From Bacillota bacterium (GTDB lineage Bacteria > Bacillota > Bacilli > Bacillales_A > Planococcaceae), in contig JAEXYZ010000019.1 of NCBI GenBank assembly GCA_023405135.1, positions 1-61,248 of the forward strand: a stretch of 61,248 nucleotides of DNA, in the 5' to 3' direction. Below are positions 26,057 to 34,912 of this stretch, one piece after another (the first letter of the stretch is position 1; the number at the start of each line of letters is the position of its first letter). Under the pieces are notes generated by a model. That model worked only from the letters and a program-made list of their open reading frames with translations, was not told the origin of the DNA and ran no database searches. A program made the translations under genes and the position numbers.

Positions 26057-26567
26057 GGAAAATATTCAGTTGAATCGTAAAAATTCGTTACAACGAACAG
26101 CTGTTGAAGGATCTAATATTGTCGCTGATTTTACTTGTACGCTAGGCACGGCACAAAAATAAACGAAAAAACGCCATCGTGTTGTCGAGTTTACGGATGA
26201 TGAAGGTGCGATTGTACGCGTTGTCACGAATCTTCGCCATGTAACAGCAGAAGAAATCGCAGGCATGTATAAAGAACGTTGGGCAATCGAGTCATTCTTT
26301 CGCTAGATTAAACAAAATTTAAATGTGCCTGTCTTATTTGGCACGACTAAAAATGCCGTATTTAGTCAGCTTTTCGCCGCGTTAATTGCCTATGTTTTAT
26401 TGAAGTTTTTATATACACGAATCCATTCAAAGTCAGACGTAGAAGCCTTGTCTTTTACAGGTTTTACACGCCTGTTTCTTTGGCATGCGCTTCCGGTGAA
26501 ATGGCGGACGCACGTGGAAGAAATCTTAACATCAGCTCGGATAATTTATCAAAAAAGTGTTAGGTGA
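26057..26567 (+). pseudogene. IS4-family transposase remnant
   Basis: One frame carries the C-terminal part of an IS4-type transposase: a DDE-region segment EEIAGMYKERWAIESFFR and then KQNLNVPVLFGTTKNAVFSQ. It is interrupted by TAA at 26160 and TAG at 26304 where homologues would have sense codons. The N-terminal part is missing, apparently lost at the end of the NYN gene. Confidence 0.8.
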
Positions 26568-26833
26568 TTTTGGCTAATCAACACGTGTGATATTACACTA
26601 AATTACCATTAGCAAACGTAAGGTGTGTAATGTGTAAATAGTATACACCCTTATGTATCAAGGGATTATACTAATCTTACAGTGTGTAATCTTAAAATGG
26701 TATTTCACTAATTTCGTTGCTGAAGAAAAATAAGATGATTATAAAAGCACAACAAGGGTTGTTAAACCTTTGTTGTGCTTTTTTTGATTCTAAATCACCG
26801 TCTAAAACCATCTTTATTCGTCAGACAATATTA
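26568..26833. other. non-coding gap with repeated TGTGTAAT motifs and a terminator
   Basis: No gene was seen. TGTGTAATGTGTAAAT and GTGTGTAATC occur near 26620 and 26680, and related sequence appears on the opposite strand just before the coiled-coil gene at 29.8 kb. A strong hairpin, AAAGCACAACAAGG with its complement and seven T, lies at 26743-26785. Confidence 0.45.
26743..26785. terminator. bidirectional terminator
   Basis: AAAAGCACAACAAGG pairs with CCTTTGTTGTGCTTTT around a nine-base loop, with T-tract on the plus strand. It probably also ends the converging secreted-protein gene. Confidence 0.8.
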
Positions 26834-27379
26834 TTAAAATTGTCTATATATATGAAGCATATTCCCTTCTAGTTCCACTCTTAATTTATTAAAGTTAGAA
26901 GTCAACCCTAAAAATGTAGTAGTACAAGTAAATTCAGCCCATTTAGATCCGAAATCTAAATCAGGAGATGAAATTTCGCAACCAAAACAGAAATAATTTT
27001 CATCGTATGCATCTTTAATTGTAGAATTATTTATATTAGTACGAGGTACATTTACATCAACATAATATGTAGCTGTTAACATACCATTAGTTCCTTTAAC
27101 TTTGTATGAAGATGTACCATAAGGGAATGAATATTGAGCATCAGATGCTTGAGTCGAATAATTTCCAGTTTCTTGTTTAATAACAGGCTCGATAGATAAT
27201 GTTACTTCATTTCCTTCCTCATCTACATAGGAAGTTTCCTGAAATTCATCTTTAGTAATGTCAAATGTTAATGCTGGTTCTTCTTCCAATTCAGCTGCAC
27301 TAACTGGTGTTTCATTACCTGTGAAAACAACTAATCCAAACATTACAATCAAAAAGCTAAAGATACTTAATCGTTTCAT
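26834..27379 (-). CDS. secreted protein, DUF5626-like
   Basis: This protein of about 181 residues has a clear signal peptide (MKRLSIFSFLIVMFGLVVF, cleavage near SAAE) and an acidic pro-like stretch. A beta-rich domain follows with two Cys (YFCFGCEISS) and the ending FNKLRVELEGNMLHIYRQF, which resembles DUF5626 proteins of Firmicutes. The function of that family is unknown. The ATG behind AAGGGGA is preferred to a TTG two codons earlier. It stands alone behind a palindromic site, and its upstream region ends at an ISL3 copy. Confidence 0.7.
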   Translation of the reverse strand: MKRLSIFSFLIVMFGLVVFTGNETPVSAAELEEEPALTFDITKDEFQETSYVDEEGNEVTLSIEPVIKQETGNYSTQASDAQYSFPYGTSSYKVKGTNGMLTATYYVDVNVPRTNINNSTIKDAYDENYFCFGCEISSPDLDFGSKWAEFTCTTTFLGLTSNFNKLRVELEGNMLHIYRQF

Positions 27380-27408
27380 AGACAAAATCCCCTTTTCAAT
27401 TTTTTATT

Positions 27409-27424
27409 GTAACATGTTACAAAT
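27409..27424. promoter_or_regulatory. 16-bp perfect palindrome upstream of the secreted-protein gene
   Basis: TTGTAACATGTTACAA is self-complementary and lies 30 bases before the start codon, overlapping the likely promoter. It looks like the operator of a dimeric regulator that is not encoded beside it. Confidence 0.6.
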
Positions 27425-27481
27425 AACATATTATCGTAAGATGCACGTTTTTGTAAATACCTACCATATATATAATTATTT

Positions 27482-28795
27482 GGTTCATCACCAAAAGATG
27501 GGGTTGACAAAATTAACACCCTGTTTCTAAACGAAGTCGTAGAAATAAGTGAGCGTCATTTCGATAGCCAAAACCACGTCTTTTGATGAGTTTAATTTTA
27601 TTATTAGTACCTTCCATAATGCCATTGGAAAGTGGCGAAACAATTGTATCGAGCAATGCTTGTTCACGTACAATCAGTGTTTTTGCAATCTTTGAAACGG
27701 CTCCACACTGATGAAATTGATATCGCTTGAACCATTCTTTCAACCGACGTTTTGCCTGTGTCTTATTTGTTGATTTTAGGACGTAACGCATGTGATTTAA
27801 CGCTTGATAGATGTGCTTTGTATGCAAGTCTTCCTTGTGCCATTCAGCCACAAACCTACGTTCTTCCGCTGTTAATTCTTCTGGTTTTCTTGCTAAACAG
27901 CGGTCAATAAAACGTGACTTATGATGTTTCTTTGCTTCACCTAAAAACCGTCTACGTCTTTGTTGGGCATCCGTAAAAAATTGAACAAGATGAAAGCGAT
28001 TCAGTACATGAATGGCAGATGGGAACACTGTTTGAATGGCATTCGCCATCGCTGGTGCGAAATCACTCACAACCGCCTGAATCTTACCTGTTACTTTCTG
28101 TAGAACCGACGTAATAGCTTCTTGATTTCGATGTGGAACAATGGCCAAAATACGCCCAGTGTCCGCGTTTAATACACTTGTCGCATAGTTGTGTCCTTTT
28201 CGAAGCGCAAATTCATCCACACAAATTTGTTTGGCAGATTCTTCTACTAATTGATCGGCTGCGTACAAGTAAAACCAGTTCAACCGTTGTATACGGAAGA
28301 TTGTATTCGCACGAAACATCCTTAATCGAACGCCCTTGACATCGCTTTACAATTTGTCGACGAAAAGCCTCTGTTGACGAACGAATAAGTCCTAATTCAT
28401 AGTCGTAGGAGAAGGTATACCCACAGTCTTTACAGCGTTGACGAGGCACAGAAAGCTCAATCCAAAGAACACCAATATGCCAGGCAAAGCCATGACGAAA
28501 ACGACGTAGCTTTTTGTCATGACACATCGTTTCACCCCCACAATTAGGGCATAAAATTAATTGTGGTACTGTTTGAACTGGAAACACATTTGGTTCTTGG
28601 TTAGATGGTAAAGAAACTTCAAAAAAAGATGGTAACGGTAAGATTAATTTGATAAAATGGTTGCACAAGGCGAAAACTCCTATCGTGGTTTGTCTCAGCA
28701 ACAATTACGATACGTGATTTTTCGCTTTTATTCTACACTTAAATGTAAAATTATTGAATATTTATAATGTCAACCCCAAGTTACGGTGATGAACC
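27482..28795 (-). mobile_element. ISL3-family insertion sequence with 8-bp target duplication
   Basis: Terminal inverted repeats start GGTTCATCACC and share TGGGGTTGACA further in. The 8-bp sequence AATTATTT is repeated directly on both sides (27474-27481 and 28796-28803), the duplication length typical of ISL3. The copy is 1314 bp. Its transposase gene is frameshifted. Confidence 0.93.
27513..28704 (-). pseudogene. ISL3-family transposase, frameshifted
   Basis: The first part holds the zinc finger (CPNCGGETMCHD, CKDCGYTF) and HTH and stops after LPYTTVE. The rest (WFYLYAADQLVEE, catalytic CVDEFALRKGH, VVSDFAPAMANAIQ, NGIMEGTNNKIKLIKRRGFG) continues in another frame. Bases near 28279 are missing or added. 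The two parts together equal a full transposase of about 400 residues. Confidence 0.88.
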
Positions 28796-28837
28796 AATTA
28801 TTTGGTATAATCAGTATTAATAGGAGGTGTAATATTT

Positions 28838-29017
28838 ATGAATGGACTAATAGCCTTTTTAATAGCACTTATTCCATATGTTGTATTATTCATTGTCGCA
28901 TTTCTTTTCTTTAATTTGATTGTTCAGATTAAAAAAAATAGCAACATTCAAGTTGAACAGAATAAGCAGATTATATCCTTATTGGAGAAAAAAGATAAAA
29001 AAGATAAAAAAGACTGA
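28838..29017 (+). CDS. small membrane protein with charged tail
   Basis: This 59-residue protein has a hydrophobic helix (about residues 4-29) followed by a hydrophilic, lysine-rich coiled tail ending KKDKKDKKD. Its ATG lies behind AGGAGG, and TATAAT lies 27 bases upstream. The ISL3 copy inserted just before that -10, so the original -35 has been displaced. No family is recognised. Holin-like or membrane-anchoring roles are possible. Confidence 0.6.
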   Translation: MNGLIAFLIALIPYVVLFIVAFLFFNLIVQIKKNSNIQVEQNKQIISLLEKKDKKDKKD

Positions 29018-29052
29018 AAAATTTGGACTAACCTAATTTAATAAGACAACAT

Positions 29053-29109
29053 AAAACACCTCCAAATTGGACATACTGGGAATATGTACAAATTAAGTGG
29101 AGGTGTTTT
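29053..29109. repeat. 12-bp inverted repeat at the start of an IS3-like remnant
   Basis: AAAACACCTCCA and TGGAGGTGTTTT flank a segment containing TGGACATACTGG, which looks like an IS terminal sequence. The second arm contains the ribosome site of the following transposase gene. Confidence 0.5.
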
Positions 29110-29112
29110 TGT

Positions 29113-29432
29113 ATGGGCAAAAAAATGTATATTCATCAGAGGTAAAATGGGCAGTTGTGAAGGAAAAGTTATCGGGTGAATTAACAACAAAAGAAATCAT
29201 GGAGAAGTATGGAATTAAAAATAATTCGCAAATTAAGACTTGGATGAAATGGTATCGAAATAATGAAATCTATCGCTTTGATCAACCAATCGGAAAGCAA
29301 TATACTTATGGACACGGCCCAGATGGATATTCTGAGACAGATAAGATTAATCACAAAATAGCCCATCTTGAAATGGAGAACGAAATCTTAAAAAAGTTTA
29401 TGGCAATCGCAAAGGAGTTGAACGTAAAGTAG
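29113..29432 (+). pseudogene. IS3-family OrfA remnant, frameshifted near the start
   Basis: The body encodes an IS3-type HTH and leucine zipper (VKWAVVKEKLSGELTTKEIM, then IAHLEMENEILKKFMAIAKE). The ATG behind GGAGG reads MGKKMY and then leaves the frame, consistent with two extra bases (AT) after the TAT codon. No OrfB follows. It is a dead fragment. Confidence 0.75.
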
Positions 29433-29813
29433 TTTTTTAGAGTAATTTTAGATGATAGATAATATGAGATAAATTACTATTTGGGGATAAGGATTTCTAC
29501 ATCCATGGGTAAAATGCTATTTGTTTTGATTGTATTAAAGGTGAAATCGCACAGATGATTGAACTGCTCCCCGGCTTCAAATAGCACGATATTTAGTAAG
29601 TGAAAGTGTGTTATAAGTTAGGCTAGTAGTCTTAAAGTTTTACCGAAACAATATCGGCTGACGAAATCCTACCCAATGGTGTGGTGTAAGTCGTTAGTCT
29701 TAGGTTGAAACAAAATTACACATAAATTGTATTATGTTAATAAAAGAGATTGTAAAATCAATAGATTACACACATTACACTAAACATAACTGCCATTTTA
29801 GGAGGTTGATGTA
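29433..29813. other. unexplained 380-base gap before the dUTPase operon
   Basis: No reading frame or known RNA was recognised. A 9-bp inverted repeat, TGCTATTTG (29515) and CAAATAGCA (29578), encloses 54 bases. TAGTCTTA occurs twice (near 29626 and 29694). The right end, with TTACACACATTACAC, may hold the early promoter or operator of the operon that follows. Confidence 0.4.
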
Positions 29814-30071
29814 ATGGGGAAGAGTACTCTTGAAAAAATTGAAGAAATAACAAGTAACCAAAAGTCGATGAGTACATCGAGATTATCAAAATTACTCATA
29901 GATTTAAGAAAAGACTTTGAAGCAGCTCAAAAAAGTCAAAAAAAGGCATTCGAAAAAATGAATGAAGCCAACAAAAGAGTTCAAATCGTTGAAGCACGTA
30001 ACCAAAAATTAAAAGAAAAATTAGAAAAGAGGAAAGTTGATGGTACAGGTAAAGGTCAAGAAACTGCGTGA
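29814..30071 (+). CDS. small coiled-coil phage protein
   Basis: This 85-residue, highly charged protein is predicted to be almost entirely alpha-helical (SRLSKLLIDLRKDFEAAQKS followed by heptad-like Lys/Glu repeats). It starts behind AGGAGG, is the first gene of the operon and overlaps the dUTPase gene by about 30 bases. No family is recognised. Such short coiled coils are common in phage nucleotide-metabolism operons. Confidence 0.65.
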   Translation: MGKSTLEKIEEITSNQKSMSTSRLSKLLIDLRKDFEAAQKSQKKAFEKMNEANKRVQIVEARNQKLKEKLEKRKVDGTGKGQETA

Positions 30072-30468
30072 TTCTGCAGTAATTCCAGTGAAAGCGCATG
30101 AAACTGATTCTGGGTTTGATTTGTATGCAGCAGATACAGTAACAATATCGCCAAACGAAACAAGAATAATTCCTACCGGACTCGCCTTTGCATTGTCACA
30201 AGGATATGAGTTACAAGTTCGTCCGAGATCAGGTTTATCAACAAATACTCCGTTAAAAGTTATTTTAGGAACAGTTGACTCGGGCTATCGGGGGGAGATA
30301 GGTATCATAGCACATAACACAGAGAGATTTAGTAATTTCACTGTTTATAAGGGAGATAAAATTGCCCAAGCTGTCATTCAAAAGTTACCTGATATTGAGC
30401 TTGTAGAAGTGGATGAATTAGATCATGGTGAGCGTGGAGAAAATGGTTTTGGTTCAACGGGGGTGTAG
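30040..30468 (+). CDS. dut: dUTPase
   Basis: This 142-residue protein has the five conserved trimeric dUTPase motifs: AHETDSGFDLYA, RPRSGLS, ILGTVDSGYRGEIG, GDKIAQAVIQ and the C-terminal RGENGFGSTGV that closes over the nucleotide. It hydrolyses dUTP to dUMP and keeps uracil out of phage DNA. It starts at ATG behind GAGGAAAG, inside the end of the preceding gene, so expression is coupled. The catalytic Asp in VDSGYRG is present. Confidence 0.96.
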   Translation: MVQVKVKKLRDSAVIPVKAHETDSGFDLYAADTVTISPNETRIIPTGLAFALSQGYELQVRPRSGLSTNTPLKVILGTVDSGYRGEIGIIAHNTERFSNFTVYKGDKIAQAVIQKLPDIELVEVDELDHGERGENGFGSTGV

Positions 30469-30470
30469 TT

Positions 30471-31196
30471 GTGTTCCTCTACGACATTATGAAAAACCAA
30501 GTAATTAAAATTAGTATTACGGATATTGCTGAAATGCTAGACAAAACACCGGCTGCTATCAGTAAAGCATGCAGTAGGAAAGCGATAATTAAACCTCATA
30601 ACTTAGCAATTTTTAAGACAAAGCCAACTGTTGAAGAAAAACGTGAGATGTATTCGAAAGTCGTATTTCAAGATGAAGTTTGGCATTTTATAAAAGGTTC
30701 TGATAATCGATTTAAAGTTTCGAATTACGGTCGAATTAAACGAGTTTACAAGAATCATGAAAAATTTATGCTTCCAGTGGTCAGAAAACATTGTGGAAAT
30801 ATGGTTGTGAAAGTTCGTTTTAAAGAAATTTATAAAGTTTATCGCGTTAAAGATTTGGTTGCAGCTCATTTCTTGCGTAAACCAAAAACGGGTGAAGTAT
30901 TATTCCATTCTAATGGTATCAAAACAGATGATTCAGCGGCTAATTTAAAATGGATTGATAAGAGTAAACTTGCTCGAAAAACAGGTCATAAAGCAAGAAG
31001 TAAAGAGGTTGTGCAAATAGATCCTCAAACAATGGTTGTCATCGCAGAATACCGATCCACAAGAGAGACAGCACGACACACACCTTACAGCTACCAATCA
31101 ATATCGAATTATTGTAATGGTGTAGTAGAAAATCGTTACGGCGACTTATTCATGTGGCGTGAGGATTACGAGGAACTTTATGGGGAAGTTGTGTAA
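30471..31196 (+). CDS. NUMOD4/HNH homing-endonuclease-like protein
   Basis: The 241-residue protein has an HTH-like start (ITDIAEMLDKTPAAISKAC), a NUMOD4 domain (WHFIKGSDNRFKVSNYGRIK), an HNH region (EVLFHSNGIKTDDSAANLKWID) with the first His and the last Asn kept, and a NUMOD1-like DNA-binding tail. Such enzymes nick phage DNA and spread by homing. It starts at GTG two bases after the dUTPase stop; an ATG six codons later is also possible. It may be a free-standing homing gene. Confidence 0.8.
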   Translation: MFLYDIMKNQVIKISITDIAEMLDKTPAAISKACSRKAIIKPHNLAIFKTKPTVEEKREMYSKVVFQDEVWHFIKGSDNRFKVSNYGRIKRVYKNHEKFMLPVVRKHCGNMVVKVRFKEIYKVYRVKDLVAAHFLRKPKTGEVLFHSNGIKTDDSAANLKWIDKSKLARKTGHKARSKEVVQIDPQTMVVIAEYRSTRETARHTPYSYQSISNYCNGVVENRYGDLFMWREDYEELYGEVV

Positions 31197-31238
31197 ATGA
31201 GCAAATGAACCAAAGTGTGAAGTAAATGGGGTGAGAAT

Positions 31239-32050
31239 TTGAAGCGGATTTTAACTACGTTGGCTCCAAATGGAACGTGGCCAAATGGATAATTTCTCAA
31301 ATGCCTGAACATAACGTTTACCTCGAGCCTTTCTTCGGTAGTGGAGCAGTGCTATTTAATAAACCAACTGCAAAAATTGAAACCATTAATGACATCGATG
31401 GAAATATCGTTAATTTATTCAAAGTCATTCGCGAGAAACCTCAAGAACTTGCTCGTGTTGTAGAATTTACACCCTATAGTCGCGAAGAATATTACCAGGC
31501 ATTTGAACTTTTAGAACAAGATTTAACAGATGTTGAAAGGGCGAGAGTATTTTTAATCCGCTGTTGGATGGCTAGGGGGGGTAAAACATCCGATAGGACT
31601 GGATGGCGACACAATATTGATACAGCAACAATCAATGCTTTACCAGATTGGAATGGTTTACCTAATTTAGTTCTTGAAGCAACTAAACGATTGAAGCAAG
31701 TACAAATTGAGAACCAGGAAGCTACTACTTTGATTGAACGATACAACCGAGCCGATTGTTTGATTTATGCAGATCCACCGTATTTATTAGAAACTCGTAC
31801 TAAGAGACATTACGCTCATGAAATGAAAAACGAGCAGCATGTGGAATTGTTAGAGACACTTAATCAACATGAGGGCTATGTACTGTTAAGCGGTTATGAT
31901 AGCGACTTATATAACGACATCTTAAAAGGATGGACCAAACTTACAAAGATGGCTACAACTGAAGGTGCAGTATCTAAACAAGAAGTGCTTTGGTTAAATC
32001 CAGCTGTAAGTGAACGGAATCATCAGATGAATATTTTTGAAGTGGGTTAA
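31239..32050 (+). pseudogene. Dam-type N6-adenine methyltransferase, frameshifted near the start
   Basis: The body contains the Dam hallmarks VYLEPFFGSGAVLFNKP and the catalytic ADPPYLLETRTKRHYAHEM. The expected start, TTG behind GGGGTGAG, reads MKRIL; one missing base (AA for AAA near 31255) then takes the frame away just before NYVGSKWNVAKWI, the AdoMet-binding motif. The open frame begins only at a GTG without a ribosome site. If real, the shift inactivates the enzyme; a homopolymer sequencing error is possible. Confidence 0.75.
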
Positions 32051-32084
32051 TGCACACTTCGATAAAAGAACAATGAAATACACA

Positions 32085-32126
32085 CCCTTGCACATAGATA
32101 CCTTAGTTATATCTTATGTGTAAGGG
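32085..32126 (+). repeat. long hairpin just before the rusA ribosome site
   Basis: CCCTTGCACATA pairs with TTATGTGTAAGGG, allowing small bulges, with inner ATA/TAT. It lies immediately before AAAGGAGGG and has no T-run, so it may shape translation or mRNA processing and not termination. Confidence 0.55.
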
Positions 32127-32139
32127 AAAGGAGGGCAAC

Positions 32140-32559
32140 ATGGGCAAAATACAATTTGAAATACCAGGAGATGTACAAGCACAGCAACGGCCGAAGTTTT
32201 CTCGCATGGGCAAAGGTGTGAAAGCTATTGATCCAAAAGAAAGTCGTGACTATAAATCATTTGTTAGGTTAGTAGCTGCTGAACATGCTCCAGCTGAATT
32301 AATTACATCAGACATTCGATTAGAAATTGATGTTTACCGTAAGATACCTAAATCATTCAGCAAGAAAAAGCACCAGATGGCTCTAAATGGTGAGCTACGA
32401 CCAACGACTAAACCAGACATCGATAATCTAGCAAAAGGTATTAAAGACGGTTTAAGTAAGGTTTTATGGTACGACGATAGCCAAGTTATTGAACTAGTTG
32501 CTCGGAAGTGGTACTCAGACAGTCCTAGAGCTGTGGTGACAGTTGAATGGGCTTCGTAA
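32140..32559 (+). CDS. rusA: RusA-family Holliday junction resolvase
   Basis: This 139-residue protein carries the RusA pattern: IPGDVQAQQRPKF near the start, RPTTKPDIDNLAKGIKDGL with the catalytic aspartates, and DDSQVIELVARK. It cuts four-way junctions made during phage recombination and replication, which helps packaging. The ATG behind GGAGGGC is preferred to an upstream in-frame start. A strong hairpin lies just before the ribosome site. The next gene follows closely. Confidence 0.92.
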   Translation: MGKIQFEIPGDVQAQQRPKFSRMGKGVKAIDPKESRDYKSFVRLVAAEHAPAELITSDIRLEIDVYRKIPKSFSKKKHQMALNGELRPTTKPDIDNLAKGIKDGLSKVLWYDDSQVIELVARKWYSDSPRAVVTVEWAS

Positions 32560-32572
32560 AGGAGGGATAAAA

Positions 32573-32845
32573 GTGAGTGTAAGAGGTAGGGGCAAACCGA
32601 AACACGCTAAATATCTTCTGTTCACGGGTGAGAAGCATGAGAATTTAAAGTTTGATTTTACTTATGATCAAATTCAAGTCTTTATCGAGATGTGGAATGC
32701 TGGCAAGTCTATTGGTGAGATTGGGAAGAGATTTTCAATTAGTTCAGCTAATGTTGCATTGGTAATCATGGACCTTGAAATGGCTGGGAAGATTAAGCCG
32801 AGACCTGGTGGGGTTTTTGGGACAGAGAAGAGGGAAGTCGTATGA
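32573..32845 (+). CDS. small phage HTH-like protein
   Basis: The protein has about 90 residues, starts at GTG seven bases after GGAGGG and overlaps the methyltransferase gene by four bases. A helix-turn-helix-like segment (FIEMWNAGKSIGEIGKRFSI) is followed by SSANVALVIMDLEMAGKIKP, similar to small DNA-binding phage proteins. Function unknown; position between rusA and a methylase suggests DNA metabolism. Confidence 0.65.
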   Translation: MSVRGRGKPKHAKYLLFTGEKHENLKFDFTYDQIQVFIEMWNAGKSIGEIGKRFSISSANVALVIMDLEMAGKIKPRPGGVFGTEKREVV

Positions 32846-34098
32846 AACAATTAGATATTTTTAGAGAAATCATAGTAGATAACTTTGCTGGTGGAGGAGG
32901 AGCTTCAACAGGAATTGAGATGGCAACAGGAGTGTCTGTAGATATTGCTATTAACCATGACCCAGCAGCTATTGAAATGCACAGGCTAAATCATCCAGAA
33001 ACAGAGCATTATTGTGAAAATGTTTGGGACGTGGATCCAGTAAAAGCTGCAAGAGGTCGTAAAGTGGGTCTTTTATGGTTAAGTCCAGATTGTACTCACC
33101 ATTCAAAGGCAAAAGGTGGAAAACCTGTTAAGAAGGAAATAAGAGGTCTTGCATGGATAGCAGTACGTTGGGCGATTGCTGTAAAGCCCAGGGTGATAAT
33201 GTTAGAAAATGTTGAAGAATTTCAAGAATGGGGTCCGTTAGGTGAAGATGGAAAGCCTATTAAAGAAGCCAAAACAGTAACATTTAATAGTTTTGTAAAA
33301 TCACTTGAAGCACTTGGTTATGAAGTTGAATACAGAACTTTAACAGCAAGTGACTACGGGGCACCTACTAGTCGAACAAGATTTTTCTTAATTGCTCGTT
33401 GTGATGGAAAAGATATTGTTTGGCCAGAGCCGACACATGCAAATCCTGAATCATTAGAGGTTCAACTTGGTTATAAGAAACCCTGGCGCACTTCATCTGA
33501 AATAATTGATTGGTCAATCGGTGTACCATCAATATTTGACCGAAAAAAGCCATTAGCAAAAAATACAATGAAACGCATTGAACGAGGTTTAAATAAGTTT
33601 GTTCTTAATGAGGAAAAACCATTTATGGTGGATCAAGACAAAGCAGCTTATTTAATCAGCTATTATACAGAGCGTAACGAAAATGAAGTACGAGGACTTT
33701 CACTAAATACACCCCTTCATACAATTACAGCTGGTGGGAATCGTTTTGCGTTAGTTTATGCATGGATTACAAAATACTACGGGCAAAGCAATGCACAAGG
33801 TTTAAATGAACCATTACACACGATTACAACTAAAGATAGATTTGCACTTACAACATTAGTTACAAATGGCTACAAGGTAACAGATATAGGATTAAGAATG
33901 TTAAAACCACACGAGTTATATGCGGCACAGGGTTTCCCAAAAAATTATCAATTTAGTCATTATCCAAACGGAAAAAAGATTCGACATGATAGACAAATTA
34001 GAAATGTTGGAAATAGTGTACCACCACCATTTGCAGAAGCACTTGTAAGAGCAAATTTACCGGAATTTTGTGCAAGTAGTTCAAGGTATGCAATGTAA
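32842..34098 (+). CDS. dcm: C5-cytosine DNA methyltransferase
   Basis: The 418-residue protein has the m5C motifs in order: motif I DNFAGGGGASTGIEMA, motif IV SPDCTHHSKAKGG with the catalytic Cys, motif VI MLENVEEF, motif VIII SRTRFFLIAR, a target-recognition region and motifs IX-X ending RNVGNSVPPPFAEAL. It appears complete. No cognate nuclease is adjacent, so it is an orphan phage methylase, probably protecting phage DNA from host restriction. Confidence 0.93.
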   Translation: MKQLDIFREIIVDNFAGGGGASTGIEMATGVSVDIAINHDPAAIEMHRLNHPETEHYCENVWDVDPVKAARGRKVGLLWLSPDCTHHSKAKGGKPVKKEIRGLAWIAVRWAIAVKPRVIMLENVEEFQEWGPLGEDGKPIKEAKTVTFNSFVKSLEALGYEVEYRTLTASDYGAPTSRTRFFLIARCDGKDIVWPEPTHANPESLEVQLGYKKPWRTSSEIIDWSIGVPSIFDRKKPLAKNTMKRIERGLNKFVLNEEKPFMVDQDKAAYLISYYTERNENEVRGLSLNTPLHTITAGGNRFALVYAWITKYYGQSNAQGLNEPLHTITTKDRFALTTLVTNGYKVTDIGLRMLKPHELYAAQGFPKNYQFSHYPNGKKIRHDRQIRNVGNSVPPPFAEALVRANLPEFCASSSRYAM

Positions 34099-34175
34099 AT
34101 AAAAAAAGCTGCAGCTCTCGCCACAGCCCGACATATACAAATCTATTATACCACAAATAATAGGAGGGCGTGTAA

Positions 34176-34586
34176 ATGGGCAAAGGGCAATTAGCAGTAA
34201 ATAAATTTTCGTTAGATGCAATGATTACTGATTATCACTGGATGTTGAACGCTGTAAAAGATATTCGAGCAGAACTAGAAATAGGGGCAAAAACAGCTCA
34301 ATATGGGATTGAAGCAACATTACCAAAAGGGCAAGGTAATACGAGCGATCCAGTTGAGTTAGAAGTTGCTAGACGAGCTAAAAAGATTAAACGATTAAAA
34401 GAGTACGAAATGCAATTGATGGAAGTCCAGAATCGGATTGACAAAGTAAAGGGTATTCGTGAAATACAGGTACTTGATTGGATGTTAGATGGGAAGACTA
34501 TGCGTTGGATTGCAAAGGCAATGGGAATAAGTCATACGCAGGTTCAGAATATTAAGGGAAGTATTGTTGAGCAGATGATAAATTAA
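34176..34586 (+). CDS. ArpU-like late transcription regulator
   Basis: This 136-residue protein has a helical N-terminal half and a C-terminal sigma-region-4-like HTH (VLDWMLDGKTMRWIAKAMGISHTQVQNI). ArpU/RinA-type proteins turn on the late operon of Gram-positive phages, and the gene sits at the usual place, the end of the early operon. It starts behind AGGAGG. The late genes begin some 4 kb further, after an accessory block. Confidence 0.82.
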   Translation: MGKGQLAVNKFSLDAMITDYHWMLNAVKDIRAELEIGAKTAQYGIEATLPKGQGNTSDPVELEVARRAKKIKRLKEYEMQLMEVQNRIDKVKGIREIQVLDWMLDGKTMRWIAKAMGISHTQVQNIKGSIVEQMIN

Positions 34587-34912
34587 TTAATAGTTGAGTG
34601 AGTAGAGATTTGTGGTTATTTGAATAAAGGTGATTTTCTATGAATGAGAATATATCGTAGACGAAGCGGATTGGGTAGGTTTAGTGGGTATTAGACCCAA
34701 AGGGAGCGGTATGGACTTTTCCTTGACACTTTTTGCATAGAATCTTGCATATTTTCATGTAAAAAAGAGCAGCCAAATGGCTGCTCGGTTCATTGTCTCT
34801 ATTTTTATAAGTGTTGAAAACTATGTAGAATTAATATAAATGGCCCTACTAGATTTCATAAAACAATTAAAAGGAACAGTAAGGATTTTTTCCTTGAATT
34901 CAAAGTGTTAGT
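34587..34912. other. gap after the late regulator, with a hairpin and a possible promoter
   Basis: No gene is evident. TTGACA at 34722 may be a -35, but a good -10 was not seen. GAGCAGCC/GGCTGCTC with a four-base loop lies at about 34769-34788 and has no T-run. The ArpU-like protein might act on a promoter here or nearer the terminase genes. Confidence 0.4.

Noticed and set aside
29097..29432. IS3 OrfA remnant as a phage regulator
   Set aside because: The sequence is typical IS3 OrfA (HTH plus leucine zipper), the start codon is out of frame and an IS-like terminal sequence lies just upstream.
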